Source: JBBSOK01 sp965219125 (GTDB taxonomy: Bacteria > Bacteroidota > Bacteroidia > Flavobacteriales > Flavobacteriaceae). From it: a stretch of 64,000 nucleotides of DNA. The position numbers were made by a program, and so were the translations under genes. Position 1 is the stretch's first letter; every line of letters starts with the position of its first letter. The stretch covers positions 1,364,001-1,428,000 of the forward strand of contig CBDCMO010000002.1 of the NCBI GenBank assembly GCA_965219125.1. The letters run 5' to 3'. The notes beneath the pieces are model-generated. The model saw nothing but the letters and a program-made list of their open reading frames with translations. It was not told the origin of the DNA and did no database searches. Positions 19,146-28,883 of the stretch are shown piece after piece.

Positions 19146-20201
19146 ATGTCCCTAGATTCCATCGTTACTCCTTTAGACAGTGCTATCCTTGAAACCAAGG
19201 ATCAGTACAAGGTTTATTTTAAGATTGTGAGCCACGCATTTAAAAATCTTCAGGAAGCGTTGGCAAATAAGGACATTTGCAGTGATATTGAAATTACTTT
19301 TATCAAACAATATTGCGAATTGCTTACGTATTCACTTGAAGCATTCCGAATAAAGTATCTTTTTGATGATGAAGAAAAAATGCGGGTTGATTTGACGGAA
19401 TCTGGTTTTCCAAATTATCTGGAATTTAGATATCTTCTGAATGATTTAAGCCTAAAACGGGAACATTTAGATAAATTACCAGAAATCGGTTCCGTGAAAA
19501 AAGAATTTTTGGAAACCTTGTTGAAAGATCGCGAACCCATTTCAGAAAGAAAATTACAACAAGCTGCATCCATTATTTACTATACTTCAGTTGAACAACA
19601 ATATATTTTCCGAAGATTTATTCAAGGTAAAATTGTTACCAACATAGATAAAAGTATTGGCGAATATATGGTTAGTTGGAGTTTTTATGACATTTCACAC
19701 AACCGAGCTTTTATTTGCTTCCTCTATTTCGATTTATATAAGGAAACGCTTGATGAATACACTTCAAAAATATATGAAGTATTGGAAACCGTTGCAGATA
19801 GGAATATGAGTCTGGATATGATGGCATATGCAATCGATAAAAAATTACCGAAGTTGCTTCCAAAAAAATTACGGGTTATAGATTTCGGTCCATTGCACAG
19901 CGTATTTGCAAAAGATGAACAGGAAATAACCCACGTTTTGTTGAAAGGAATAGTAGAGAAAACCTTAGATATTGGTTCTCACGCAATGTCACTTCAAATA
20001 GACGAAATAAACAGTAGTGGCAATTTTAGTGAAGGCAACATTTTTAACAAACAACAATTGCAAATTTGGGAAAGCAAAAAACCTCAAAAATATCTTTTTA
20101 CTTCGCATCGTGTAATGCAACTTTTGTACGATAAAATCCCAGAAACGTTGAATTCACTAACGCGCGACCCAATTGAAATCCCCGAATTAAAACTTACTTA
20201 A
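19146..20201 (+). CDS. Hypothetical protein, second gene of the AAA+ cluster
   Basis: 351 residues, soluble, predicted mostly helical, with no signal, membrane helix or motif that I recognise. Many aromatic residues cluster in the middle (YMVSWSFYDISHNRAFICF). Its stop codon TAA shares its last base with the ATG of the AAA+ gene (20201), so it is translationally coupled to it and very likely acts with it. Confidence 0.82.
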   Translation: MSLDSIVTPLDSAILETKDQYKVYFKIVSHAFKNLQEALANKDICSDIEITFIKQYCELLTYSLEAFRIKYLFDDEEKMRVDLTESGFPNYLEFRYLLNDLSLKREHLDKLPEIGSVKKEFLETLLKDREPISERKLQQAASIIYYTSVEQQYIFRRFIQGKIVTNIDKSIGEYMVSWSFYDISHNRAFICFLYFDLYKETLDEYTSKIYEVLETVADRNMSLDMMAYAIDKKLPKLLPKKLRVIDFGPLHSVFAKDEQEITHVLLKGIVEKTLDIGSHAMSLQIDEINSSGNFSEGNIFNKQQLQIWESKKPQKYLFTSHRVMQLLYDKIPETLNSLTRDPIEIPELKLT

Positions 20202-22153
20202 TGGAACATAATAGTACATTTCCCATAAAACTTTCAGAACTCGAAGCTCTTCGTGACGAGGCGACTTCATACTTAAAAGGTGTGCAATGGGAACAAGGTA
20301 ACAAAGCAAAAAGCCGTGATAAAAATGTGCCCGATACTTCGATAATGATGTATTTGGCAAAAGCGAATGGAACGGCAAACAATGAAGTTATTTCAATTTC
20401 GCAAACTATTTTATCCTTAAAAAAGAAATTATTGCCAGATTCTGTTGCAATTCCATTACGATTAAATCACGCACTTTTAGCTTTGCAGGAAGGCTTGACA
20501 ATGGCAATTTGGTTGCGGGATAGTTATTCAGACGCTTCGGGACTTTCAGGCTTAAGTGAAAAACTTTCAACTTTAGACGCTGGCCAACGAAAGGAATTTG
20601 ATAGCAAACAACAAACCGCCACGGCATTTATGCTGTATGGTTGCGCTTACAGAATTTTATACGATTTAAAACCAAGCGTTTCAGACGATTTGGCTGTGAT
20701 GAAAAACAAGTTTGCCGGCATTCCCGAACTTTCATTAATGTCGCCGCTTAAAGGTATTTCGTGTATGCTTTTTTACTTCGATAAATACCTAAACCATCCA
20801 GAAATTATTACCAGTGACGAAGATGTTGCCGTTTTTAGCGTTGTATTTTTTGAAGCAATTATTGCTGAAATACAAATGCGGACGGCTTCTTTAGATTTCA
20901 CCGAAACCATTACCGACAGAACCTACAAACTTGAAAAAAGCGAATTCGCAATTTCAGGTTGGGAAAATACGATGGAAGGCACCGCAAAAAGTGTCGAATT
21001 CAATAAAATACAGTTTGAAGAAATTGTTGGAAACCGCGATGCGAAACACTTTGCAAGACGTTTAACCGAAAGAATGTTAAGCTATGATTTTGCCGCAAAG
21101 AAAAATCCGTTTCAAGAACTTGGCGGTTTTATGCCGGTATTTATGGGTTACGGAATTCCGGGAACGGGAAAAAGTATGCTTATTGCCGCAATTGCAACAC
21201 GATTGAAAATGCATTGTGATAATTTGGATATTCCGTTTCTTTTCCACCCAATGCCAGATACGTTGATATCCACTTTTCAAGGTGGTAGCGCCGAAAAAAT
21301 GGTACAATGGATGAAACCGTTAAGCGACCCAACAAAACTTATTTTCGCACCAATTGATGATGCCGAAAACAATTTACAAGAACGAACTGCGCAAGGCGTT
21401 TCGGCTGGTGTAAAAGAAGTTATCGGCGTTTTCTTAAGATATACCGAAGGCGCTTACGCTATAAATTATGGTAATAGTAGCATCGGTCTTTTTACAAATC
21501 TGCCCGAAATGTTGGACAAAGCCGTAATTAGCCGAATTCAAGGTCGATTTAAAATAGATGGCGCGCGTACAATTCCAGATTTTATTGATCAAGATTATCT
21601 TTGGTGGCGCAAGTTTGAAAAAACGATGCCCGATTTTGTAAAAATGACAAATCCTGAAAAATATACGTTTTTAAGCGAACAAGGATTAGTTCAGAATTTG
21701 GGTGAAATCATCAATCAAGGTGAAAAACCAACCGAGGCAAAAGTTTTGGAAATTTACGAACGCACCGAAAAGCAATTCGATACCAATCAGCATTTATTTT
21801 ATGCGGAATTGTATAAAAATATTCAAAAGGAATTTACCTTTTTCTCTTCAAGGGATATTAGGAATATTCAAAGTGCAATTTCACTTCGACTTTCAGATTT
21901 CGATTTGCCAAAAGACTGGTTTGAAGACCCAACATTATATTTCAAAAAAGATTACGATACAAAATTCAAAATGTTGCAAGATTTAATGAAGCAGAATATG
22001 AAAGGTCTTAGTTTTAGCGACATTAGAAGACAGGAAGTTGTAAGATATTTAGACAACGTCGCCACAATTGCAGACACAGATTTTAAACGTCAAGTTGACG
22101 GGAGAATTGCAGATATGAAAGTACAATTGGCAGCTCGGAAAGAGTTTGAGTAG
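20201..22153 (+). CDS. AAA+ family ATPase of unknown system
   Basis: 650 residues. An N-terminal helical region of about 260 residues precedes one AAA+ module: Walker A GYGIPGTGKSM (about 316-325), pore-loop-like STFQGGSAEKMVQWM (about 355-370), Walker B LIFAPIDDAEN (about 380-390), sensor-like GLFTNLPE, and VISRIQGRF as candidate arginine-finger segment. The Walker B end is D-D-A-E rather than D-E, which is unusual and may tune hydrolysis. The C-terminal 200 residues are helical and unassigned. The closest general class is MoxR/ClpX-type remodelers, but I cannot place it. It is coupled to the upstream gene by 1-nt overlap; a hexanucleotide repeat follows. Confidence 0.85.
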   Translation: MEHNSTFPIKLSELEALRDEATSYLKGVQWEQGNKAKSRDKNVPDTSIMMYLAKANGTANNEVISISQTILSLKKKLLPDSVAIPLRLNHALLALQEGLTMAIWLRDSYSDASGLSGLSEKLSTLDAGQRKEFDSKQQTATAFMLYGCAYRILYDLKPSVSDDLAVMKNKFAGIPELSLMSPLKGISCMLFYFDKYLNHPEIITSDEDVAVFSVVFFEAIIAEIQMRTASLDFTETITDRTYKLEKSEFAISGWENTMEGTAKSVEFNKIQFEEIVGNRDAKHFARRLTERMLSYDFAAKKNPFQELGGFMPVFMGYGIPGTGKSMLIAAIATRLKMHCDNLDIPFLFHPMPDTLISTFQGGSAEKMVQWMKPLSDPTKLIFAPIDDAENNLQERTAQGVSAGVKEVIGVFLRYTEGAYAINYGNSSIGLFTNLPEMLDKAVISRIQGRFKIDGARTIPDFIDQDYLWWRKFEKTMPDFVKMTNPEKYTFLSEQGLVQNLGEIINQGEKPTEAKVLEIYERTEKQFDTNQHLFYAELYKNIQKEFTFFSSRDIRNIQSAISLRLSDFDLPKDWFEDPTLYFKKDYDTKFKMLQDLMKQNMKGLSFSDIRRQEVVRYLDNVATIADTDFKRQVDGRIADMKVQLAARKEFE

Positions 22154-22158
22154 ACTGT

Positions 22159-22194
22159 CGCAGTCGCAGTCGCAGTCGCAGTCGCAGTCGCAGT
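22159..22194. repeat. Perfect CGCAGT hexanucleotide repeat, six copies
   Basis: 36 bp of uninterrupted CGCAGT units start 6 bp after the AAA+ stop codon. Its GC content is far above the surroundings. It lies in the 150-bp gap before the next cluster gene, so copy-number change would alter spacing but no reading frame. Confidence 0.95.
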
Positions 22195-22206
22195 AAAACA
22201 AAAAAA

Positions 22207-22225
22207 TATTCGTGTATTCGTGGTG
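22207..22225 (-). repeat. CACGAATA-type intergenic word, copy 1
   Basis: On the minus strand it reads CACCACGAATACACGAATA. A near-identical word (CCACGAAATCACGAATA) stands at 57416-57432 in plus orientation, after hutU. Both are just downstream of genes. Confidence 0.7.
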
Positions 22226-22303
22226 AAAAAAACCTAATACTTATAATTATTTACAACAAAAACATCAAACTAATAACTATTAACTTATAACTTTTTCAAG
22301 CTT

Positions 22304-23554
22304 TTGGATAAATTAAAACAAGCAGGATTATTCGGCGGTGGCCTTGTAAACGTAAACGGAAGTTTGGTAAAACGTTACAACGGCTGCTTGGCTTTGCTTG
22401 GAGTTTCGGCAAGTAAGTTGGCAAACTTTTCGATAGATGCAAATGGTTGGAGCCCAGAAATTGCCGAAGAAAAAGATAACAATTTCTACCTAAATATAGG
22501 TGAAGCAAATGCCAACGCGATAATCGTTTCGCCGCAACAAGAAGGCAAACCGGTTTTTATGCCGTTTCACAGTTATGACGGTAATTTAATGGATGCCGTT
22601 TTCGCCGCGTATCGGGAAGAAATAAAGGATATTACTAAAGATTCTGCACTCGTTGTTCAGTTGGACCAAAACATTGATGCTTATTATGAAGCGTTCGATT
22701 TGTTGAGTTATAACAAAATTTCAATCAGTTTTTTGCTTCTTGATGATCTTCAGGCAAAGCAAAAAGAACAGAACGATTTAATAAAGTTATTCAACATTGG
22801 AAATAATTTTATAGATAGGGAAATTCATCAAAAACTACTTGATTCTGCCAATAAACACGGGGATTTAAGGAATAGAAAATTACAATTACAAGATTTAAGT
22901 TTAGATATTTCATCATTTTATACACGTGCTTTTGGTGGTGTTTTTGTGTTGCAGGATTTTATAAAACCTATTTTAGTTTTTGAATCTGAAGCAACTTTTA
23001 AGCAAGCAATTAAAAATACATCGCTTGATATTTTACTTTTTCATATTGAACATGAAGAATTATTAAAAACACTTCAACACGATATAATTACCGATGTAAA
23101 TTATCAACGTACATCAAAAACCAAACGTTACGATCGTATCAAAAAACATATTTTTTCAACTTATTTAGGTAAAACAGAGCACCCAATCCGCGATATTTTA
23201 GAAAGCAGATTATTGTTCAAAAAATATCTAAATGCGTTACCGCTTGAAGCTCAAAAGCAAATAATGTGTGTTGAAATTTATGTTCAGAAAAAGATCGTGG
23301 AACGCGATTTAGTAGCTGAAAATGTAATTGAATCTATTTATTTAAAGGCTTTACAAGAGCCGCACTCATCTTTACAACCCGAAAATCAAGAAATAATCTG
23401 GCAGCTGTTAACCAAGATTATGCCTGCCGATCCTGTACATTTATACTGGTACGACAAAGAAAGATTTTATAAACAATTTGATACTTGGGATGACAGTTAC
23501 AAAGATTGGGCAATAGATTGTATCTTAGAAGAACTTAAAAAAGAAACAAAATGA
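22304..23554 (+). CDS. Hypothetical protein, fourth gene of the AAA+ cluster (TTG start)
   Basis: 416 residues from TTG at 22304; the frame upstream is closed by a stop at 22274 with no ATG or GTG between, so TTG is the only usual start. The N-terminus is Gly-rich (GLFGGGLVNVNGSL). Residues 20-120 look alpha/beta, and the remainder is helical with charged segments (RTSKTKRYDRIKKHIFSTYL). No signal peptide, membrane helix or recognised domain. The stop overlaps the next start as ATGA, so the two are translationally coupled. Confidence 0.78.
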   Translation: MDKLKQAGLFGGGLVNVNGSLVKRYNGCLALLGVSASKLANFSIDANGWSPEIAEEKDNNFYLNIGEANANAIIVSPQQEGKPVFMPFHSYDGNLMDAVFAAYREEIKDITKDSALVVQLDQNIDAYYEAFDLLSYNKISISFLLLDDLQAKQKEQNDLIKLFNIGNNFIDREIHQKLLDSANKHGDLRNRKLQLQDLSLDISSFYTRAFGGVFVLQDFIKPILVFESEATFKQAIKNTSLDILLFHIEHEELLKTLQHDIITDVNYQRTSKTKRYDRIKKHIFSTYLGKTEHPIRDILESRLLFKKYLNALPLEAQKQIMCVEIYVQKKIVERDLVAENVIESIYLKALQEPHSSLQPENQEIIWQLLTKIMPADPVHLYWYDKERFYKQFDTWDDSYKDWAIDCILEELKKETK

Positions 23555-24075
23555 CTTTTGAAATCATAGTTTTTATCGCCGCCGTTTTATTCGGGATTAT
23601 CTTGTATTGGACAGAATCTAAAAGCAATCGCTTATATAGATTTTTCAACAAACTCACTCACAATAAGGAGTTGCAAATGAAACCCGAAAGTAGAAAGGGT
23701 TTTATACATCAGCAAGATTTTCTATTGCGGTTGGTTTGGATTACCCTTTTGTATTTGGTTGTTGCCGTTATAATAGCAATCGTTTTGCCGTTTATAGTCA
23801 ATTATATTCAATATTTTATATCGGCAATTGTTGCAACAATTCTTGGTACATATATCGCGTCATTATTTCTATTCGCACGGGAAAATACCAAGAAGGAAAA
23901 TCTTGAAAAAGCCTATAATAAAGGAAAAGAGAATTTAGGCGAATTCACACAAGACATCCGTGATAATTTTGAACCTAAAAATGATGCAGAACCTGAACCT
24001 ATGCCAAGAACAGAACCTGAAGAACCGAAACAAAGCGCGAGAGATAGGCTGAAGGATAAGGGGATGATAAAATAA
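23551..24075 (+). CDS. Small membrane protein, fifth gene of the AAA+ cluster
   Basis: 174 residues. One membrane helix at residues 1-18 and two hydrophobic segments at about 60-83 and 87-110 (WITLLYLVVAVIIAIVLPFI, FISAIVATILGTYIASLFLF), followed by an acidic/basic cytoplasmic tail with a Pro-Glu stretch (EPEPMPRTEPEEP). No family recognised. Its ATG overlaps the upstream stop by 4 nt. It could anchor the soluble cluster proteins to the inner membrane. Confidence 0.8.
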   Translation: MTFEIIVFIAAVLFGIILYWTESKSNRLYRFFNKLTHNKELQMKPESRKGFIHQQDFLLRLVWITLLYLVVAVIIAIVLPFIVNYIQYFISAIVATILGTYIASLFLFARENTKKENLEKAYNKGKENLGEFTQDIRDNFEPKNDAEPEPMPRTEPEEPKQSARDRLKDKGMIK

Positions 24076-24163
24076 TTATGAATTCAAAAAATGTAACAAT
24101 TGTTGATTTCTGATCAAAATTAAAAACTAAACCTACTCAACTTTTAAACTCATCGACTTTTTC

Positions 24164-25819
24164 ATGAAAAAATACTGGCAAAAAGGGCCGAAACAAAAGA
24201 GAATTACAATTATTGGCGGAATAATCCTGTTGCTTCTGCTATTCTTTTTACGTGACGATTATCAACCAATTCTACTCTTCCTTCGGAAATTTATTTTCCT
24301 AATAATAATTGGTTCATTGTTTTTATGGTTTACACTTTCAAAATTTCGAAGCGCTTTAAATAGCGGAAGAAGGATTCTAATTTTACTTGGAATTGTAGCA
24401 TTCTTTGCAACCGGTTGGCTTTTTGGCTGGCAGATTGGCCTGTATAAATATATGCAGACCTATAATGTTTTTAAAAACCTAAATCTGGTTGAGTTAAACG
24501 AACTTCCTTTAACGCGAAACGAACGTATTCAGCCTTTTAACAACATTGTTACAATGGCTTACGAAAGCATTGGCGAAACGCAAGAAGTTTCACATCCACA
24601 ATTGGTGCGGGTAGATAGCACAAACCAATGGACAATGGCCGTGCAACCTGCAAAAGAATATATGTGGCAAAGAATGAACGACAATACCGAAGAACTTTTT
24701 ACGGTTGAAAGTACTTCCCCTTTCCCACGTTTTTCAGATAAAAATAGAATTCCGGTTATTTTTTCAATCGGCGAATCGCTTGCATTTAGCCGAAATACCT
24801 ATAATGCAGTTGTACAGCGTTTTAATATTTTTCAGCTTTTTAATCTTGAACCTTCACAGGTTTATTATATGAAAAATGATGAAGGTAAATGGGTTGAAGT
24901 TGTTAGTCTTATTCGTTGGAAAGGCTTCTTTTTCCCTTATCCAGCTTATGGTGGCGTGATGGTTATAGATTCTGGTGTCCACAATTTTTCTGATTATTTG
25001 GAGCGCGTAACTATTGGGAAAGGAACCTACATTCCGCCAGATGAAATACAAAACTATCCGTATTTAACGCGTCAAAATACACTTTCGGAAAGAGTTTCAA
25101 GGCTTGAAGCTCAGTCTTTACAATTTTTAGCTGGTTTCACAGACCCGTTACCTTGGAATATGGAAACTGCAGTTAAAATTCCAGATTTGGCTGACGACCA
25201 AAATCAGCAGCCGTTCGTTACGGATTTTGATTTTACGGGAATGAATGTTGATGCTTTTAGCGGCCTTTATCATTGGTTTGGTTTAGAACCTGTTGGTGAA
25301 GAAAGAACCAGCTTGAGTTTTAGCGTTCTCGTGCCGGCAGACGGAACAGACAAATTATATTACTACAACCATGCCGCCAAAAAAGAAGGCTTGGCAGGTG
25401 TAAGCGCAATGCCATTAAAAGTTATTGAAAGTAAAAAAGAATACGATTGGTCTGTAAACAAACCAGTTGAATTTAGACCATTCATCAAAAAAATTGCGGG
25501 TCGAAAACGATTGTTTGTACTTTCAACCGTAACCTCAAAACGTGAAGACAGCAAAAAATTTGATGGTGCCGCCACGCCAGATTTGGCTTTGATAGATGTA
25601 GAATATCGAGACGTAGTTTGGTTAGATGCAAAACACCCAAGCGAATGGAACACTGAAATACTTAAACAATTGGGCGAAACTTGGAAAGCTTCTGAAAGAC
25701 TTACAGATGAAGATTTATATCCCGATAAAGTTGAAATTGATGTGCAGCCAACAATTGGGAATGATTCGTTGCAGATTAACTCGGGAGAGATTGCTCCTGT
25801 TGCGAATGATAGTTTATAA
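24164..25819 (+). CDS. Membrane-anchored protein, sixth gene of the AAA+ cluster
   Basis: 551 residues. Three hydrophobic segments in the first 95 residues (IIGGIILLLLLFFL, FIFLIIIGSLFLWFTL, ILLGIVAFFATGWLFGW) are followed by a large domain of about 450 residues that is probably periplasmic or cytoplasmic beta-rich. Recognisable text such as WKGFFFPYPAYGGVMV and YPYLTRQNTL does not match a family I know. An 88-bp gap after the previous gene has no terminator. A 17-bp stem-loop follows the stop. Confidence 0.8.
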   Translation: MKKYWQKGPKQKRITIIGGIILLLLLFFLRDDYQPILLFLRKFIFLIIIGSLFLWFTLSKFRSALNSGRRILILLGIVAFFATGWLFGWQIGLYKYMQTYNVFKNLNLVELNELPLTRNERIQPFNNIVTMAYESIGETQEVSHPQLVRVDSTNQWTMAVQPAKEYMWQRMNDNTEELFTVESTSPFPRFSDKNRIPVIFSIGESLAFSRNTYNAVVQRFNIFQLFNLEPSQVYYMKNDEGKWVEVVSLIRWKGFFFPYPAYGGVMVIDSGVHNFSDYLERVTIGKGTYIPPDEIQNYPYLTRQNTLSERVSRLEAQSLQFLAGFTDPLPWNMETAVKIPDLADDQNQQPFVTDFDFTGMNVDAFSGLYHWFGLEPVGEERTSLSFSVLVPADGTDKLYYYNHAAKKEGLAGVSAMPLKVIESKKEYDWSVNKPVEFRPFIKKIAGRKRLFVLSTVTSKREDSKKFDGAATPDLALIDVEYRDVVWLDAKHPSEWNTEILKQLGETWKASERLTDEDLYPDKVEIDVQPTIGNDSLQINSGEIAPVANDSL

Positions 25820-25828
25820 ATTATTTGT

Positions 25829-25872
25829 CTTTGTACTTCTGTGGTAAAATTGCACACCACAGAGGCACAAAG
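25829..25872. repeat. Intergenic stem-loop with ACCACAGAGGCACAAAG arm
   Basis: CTTTGTACTTCTGTGGT (25829-25845) pairs with ACCACAGAGGCACAAAG (25856-25872) over 17 positions with one mismatch and one G-U pair; the loop is 10 nt. It starts 10 bp after the end of the AAA+ cluster. No T run follows, so it looks like a dispersed palindromic element rather than a standard terminator. Confidence 0.8.
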
Positions 25873-25899
25873 TTGACAGAGCTATAATTTTACAATTTT

Positions 25900-26115
25900 A
25901 TGATAAAAATTAGTTCAAAATTCATTTTTGCAATTTTTCTAATTTTGCTAATAATTTTCTTTTTCTACTTTGGATTTACTTTTGAAGAAACTTCTACTGA
26001 AACAATGTATTGGAGTTCAGTGAGGTTCAATTTAAATTTGAAGTCTAAAATTATTGTGTTACTAATTTTGATAGTTACGATTGGCTATTTAAGATTCAAA
26101 AAGCGGAAAGTATAA
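25900..26115 (+). CDS. Small two-helix membrane protein, hypothetical
   Basis: 71 residues with two hydrophobic segments (residues 7-26 and 48-64) and a basic tail (RFKKRKV). It is the only open frame in the 390-bp gap before the porin gene. No family recognised; coding status is uncertain because hydrophobic frames arise easily in AT-rich DNA. Confidence 0.4.
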   Translation: MIKISSKFIFAIFLILLIIFFFYFGFTFEETSTETMYWSSVRFNLNLKSKIIVLLILIVTIGYLRFKKRKV

Positions 26116-26210
26116 TCTTATAAACTTGAAAAAAAAAGTAAAATACCGTCGTTTCTGTTAAAGTCTAACGACTTGCTTTCAATTTGAATTTCAATTTCAG
26201 TTTCGATTTT

Positions 26211-28148
26211 TTATAAAAAGAAATCCCAAACCAATCCAAACCTAATCACCGCATCGCGATAGGGCACATTTGGCGCAGAAAATTGATTGTTGCTGCTTTG
26301 AAAAAGTTGATTGAAATTTTCCCACGTAAAGAAAATGCGCGTTTGTCTTACTTTGGCATTAAAGAAAATATCGAACAACGGAAACCCACCTAATTTTTGG
26401 TCGTTTTGAACATAAAATTCTGAAAGTACGGGATCGTAACCATTCATATTATATTCAGAAAAATATTTAAATGTTACACCGGTTTGCAAGAATAGCGCAC
26501 GTTTAAACCAATGGTCTTCGTAATAAAGTGAATTTCTTGTTACCAATTGCGGAACGTTTAAAACACCTTCGCCGCTTACAACTTTTTGATACATTATGGT
26601 ATTTGCTAGTGCAATATTGCCATACTTAAAAGTGCGTTCGGCTTTAATTTTTAAATAGTCTACTCTCACATCTGCTTGTTTTGGTTTTGGCAGTGAGTCT
26701 GAATTCAAAGCAAAATAAGTATAATCGTCAATACCCGTATAACTTACCGATGCGTCTAATAATTTCTTCGATTTTAATTGGAATTTTAATTCCTGCGTTT
26801 TTACATTCTGAAAATCTGTTTGCCAATTGTAATTTTGATAATCACTTTGATACAGCAAAAAATTGAAATTTGGCGCAACTGAATGTACGGTAATAGACGC
26901 CTTCACTTTATTGTCGGCATCCAACGCATAACCCGCAGAACCTTGTAAATAATTCCCCGTAAAATCGCCCGACAGATTTATAGCTCCTTTTCCCGAAAGT
27001 TCAAAACCACGATATTCTTTTTCATAAGCACCACCTACTTCAATTAAATTTCCTTTCAAACGGTTTTCAATTCTGCCAGCATCTAAATTTAAAACCGAAT
27101 TATACCCGTAATTATAATCTGTATAACCCGCCCAAGCTGTAATTTTTCCGATTAAAGAGTTATCTAAATGAACATATCCTTTGGTATTAAAGTCCTCCAA
27201 TTTTACATTATCCAGCAAATTTGTGGTTACATACGCTGGCCCAAAATCTAAAAATGGATTGGTTTGTCTATACTCGTAAAATCTATCTTCATAGCTAATT
27301 ATATTACCAATTGAAAAGACATTATGACTTAAGCTATCACTATTTCTAATAAGCGCATACTCATGTTCGGCATAAAAACGGATACCTTCCAATTTATTTT
27401 CGCCATCTGTAAAGTTTACGTCCAATCTACCACGATCGGTAAATTCTGGATTGTCCGTTACATATAAATTTAGGGAATTGGTCGTAAGTCCGCCATTTTC
27501 CAGGTTTAAAACATCTTGCGCTGCAAAATGGGTTCTAATATTATAACGGTCATTTTTTGTTTTATAATTTGCCGTAAATATAAAATTACCCGTACTCGTT
27601 AAGTTATGTTGATATTGCCCCAATGAACGTACACCTTTATATTCCAGTGAAAAATTGAATTGGGGAGACGTGTTTATTGTAAAAAAAGCATCCAATTGTT
27701 GCCCTTGGTTAAAGGCGGTTTTAAAGTAAAGTTCAGATAACGGCGTTGGAACATTGTAATAATTAATATCGTCAATCTGCTGGTAATTGAAATGATGGCT
27801 TTGAGCCACAAATTTTGGTTTTAAGTTTAAATCATCAAAAGTATATGCCAAACTATTATACGTTTGACCCACATTTGAAAATGGCAAAAGTTCAAAATTA
27901 TCTTTTCGCAGATAATTAAATTTATATTGTTTTTGAATTGTAAGTGTCGAATCTAAATGAATAGTATCACGGTTTGCTGTGATAATTTTGTAAAGTTCAA
28001 TGGGCGGTTTTGCTTTATTGCCTTTGGCATCTACCGCATCTGGATTTGCCGCCAAACCTTTGGTCTGGCCCAATATTATTGCTGGAAAAATAAACAAAAG
28101 GAAAAGCAATAAATAAGATTTCATCAGTATTTTATACATTCGTGGCAA
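26211..28148 (-). CDS. Putative outer-membrane porin (Porin_10 type)
   Basis: 645 residues. Signal peptide (LLLFLLFIFPAIILGQ, about residues 12-27) and then a long array of alternating amphipathic beta-strands, ending in FGLVWDFFL with the C-terminal Phe typical of outer-membrane barrels. Length and the proximity to rnhB match the Bacteroidota putative porin family. Substrate unknown. Divergent from rnhB with 53 bp between starts. Confidence 0.82.
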   Translation of the reverse strand: MPRMYKILMKSYLLLFLLFIFPAIILGQTKGLAANPDAVDAKGNKAKPPIELYKIITANRDTIHLDSTLTIQKQYKFNYLRKDNFELLPFSNVGQTYNSLAYTFDDLNLKPKFVAQSHHFNYQQIDDINYYNVPTPLSELYFKTAFNQGQQLDAFFTINTSPQFNFSLEYKGVRSLGQYQHNLTSTGNFIFTANYKTKNDRYNIRTHFAAQDVLNLENGGLTTNSLNLYVTDNPEFTDRGRLDVNFTDGENKLEGIRFYAEHEYALIRNSDSLSHNVFSIGNIISYEDRFYEYRQTNPFLDFGPAYVTTNLLDNVKLEDFNTKGYVHLDNSLIGKITAWAGYTDYNYGYNSVLNLDAGRIENRLKGNLIEVGGAYEKEYRGFELSGKGAINLSGDFTGNYLQGSAGYALDADNKVKASITVHSVAPNFNFLLYQSDYQNYNWQTDFQNVKTQELKFQLKSKKLLDASVSYTGIDDYTYFALNSDSLPKPKQADVRVDYLKIKAERTFKYGNIALANTIMYQKVVSGEGVLNVPQLVTRNSLYYEDHWFKRALFLQTGVTFKYFSEYNMNGYDPVLSEFYVQNDQKLGGFPLFDIFFNAKVRQTRIFFTWENFNQLFQSSNNQFSAPNVPYRDAVIRFGLVWDFFL

Positions 28149-28201
28149 ATATAATTTTTTTAATTATGAATTGTTGAAAGTCAATTCTGAAATTAAGGAT
28201 A

Positions 28202-28828
28202 ATGCTATCATTAAAAATTCACAACAAATTAATAGAATGTGGTACAGACGAAGCTGGCAGGGGCTGTCTTGCTGGCCCGGTAACTGCTGCTGCCGTGATT
28301 CTTCCTAATAATTTCTCACATCCATTTTTAACCGATAGCAAACAACTTTCAGAGAAAAAACGTTTGTTGTTGAAAGATATTATTGAAAAAGAAGCTTTGG
28401 CTTTTGCCGTAGTTAACGTAATGATGGATGAAATTGACAAAATAAATATTTTAAACGCTTCCATTTTAGCGATGCATCGTGCAATTGAAAACCTAAAAAT
28501 CAAACCCGAATTTATTGCGGTTGACGGTAATAAATTTAAAAAATTTAAGGAAGTTCCGCACGAATGTGTTGTAAAAGGTGACAGTAAATATCTTCACATT
28601 GCAGCAGCTTCTATACTTGCCAAAACGTATAGAGATGAATTTATGTTAAAACTTCACCAAGATTTTGAGCCTTATAATTGGCAACAAAATAAAGGTTACG
28701 GCACGTTGGCGCACCGAGAAGCAATCCGGAAATTTGGGATTACAGATTATCATCGAAAATCTTTTAGATTATTGCCGGAGCAATATTCTTTACATTTTAA
28801 ATATAAAAATACTGTTGAAAACAGGTAA
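28202..28828 (+). CDS. rnhB: Ribonuclease HII
   Basis: 208 residues. It cleaves RNA in RNA-DNA hybrids and removes misincorporated ribonucleotides. Active-site motifs: [20 protein letters not shown] (Asp and Glu), [31 protein letters not shown] and KGYGTLAH. Normal length. Confidence 0.96.
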   Translation: MLSLKIHNKLIECGTDEAGRGCLAGPVTAAAVILPNNFSHPFLTDSKQLSEKKRLLLKDIIEKEALAFAVVNVMMDEIDKINILNASILAMHRAIENLKIKPEFIAVDGNKFKKFKEVPHECVVKGDSKYLHIAAASILAKTYRDEFMLKLHQDFEPYNWQQNKGYGTLAHREAIRKFGITDYHRKSFRLLPEQYSLHFKYKNTVENR

Positions 28829-28845
28829 ATAACTCTTTACAATCG

Positions 28846-28878
28846 TTGCCAAAAGGCTTAATTTACTTGTTATTTTTG
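28846..28878 (+). promoter_or_regulatory. Promoter of the 28884 lipoprotein gene, possibly leaderless
   Basis: TATTTTTG at 28871-28878 matches TAnnTTTG and TTG at 28846-28848 is a possible -33 element (22-nt spacing). The start codon at 28884 is only 6 nt beyond the -7 box, so the transcript would begin at or next to the ATG. Confidence 0.55.
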
Positions 28879-28883
28879 TGGTT

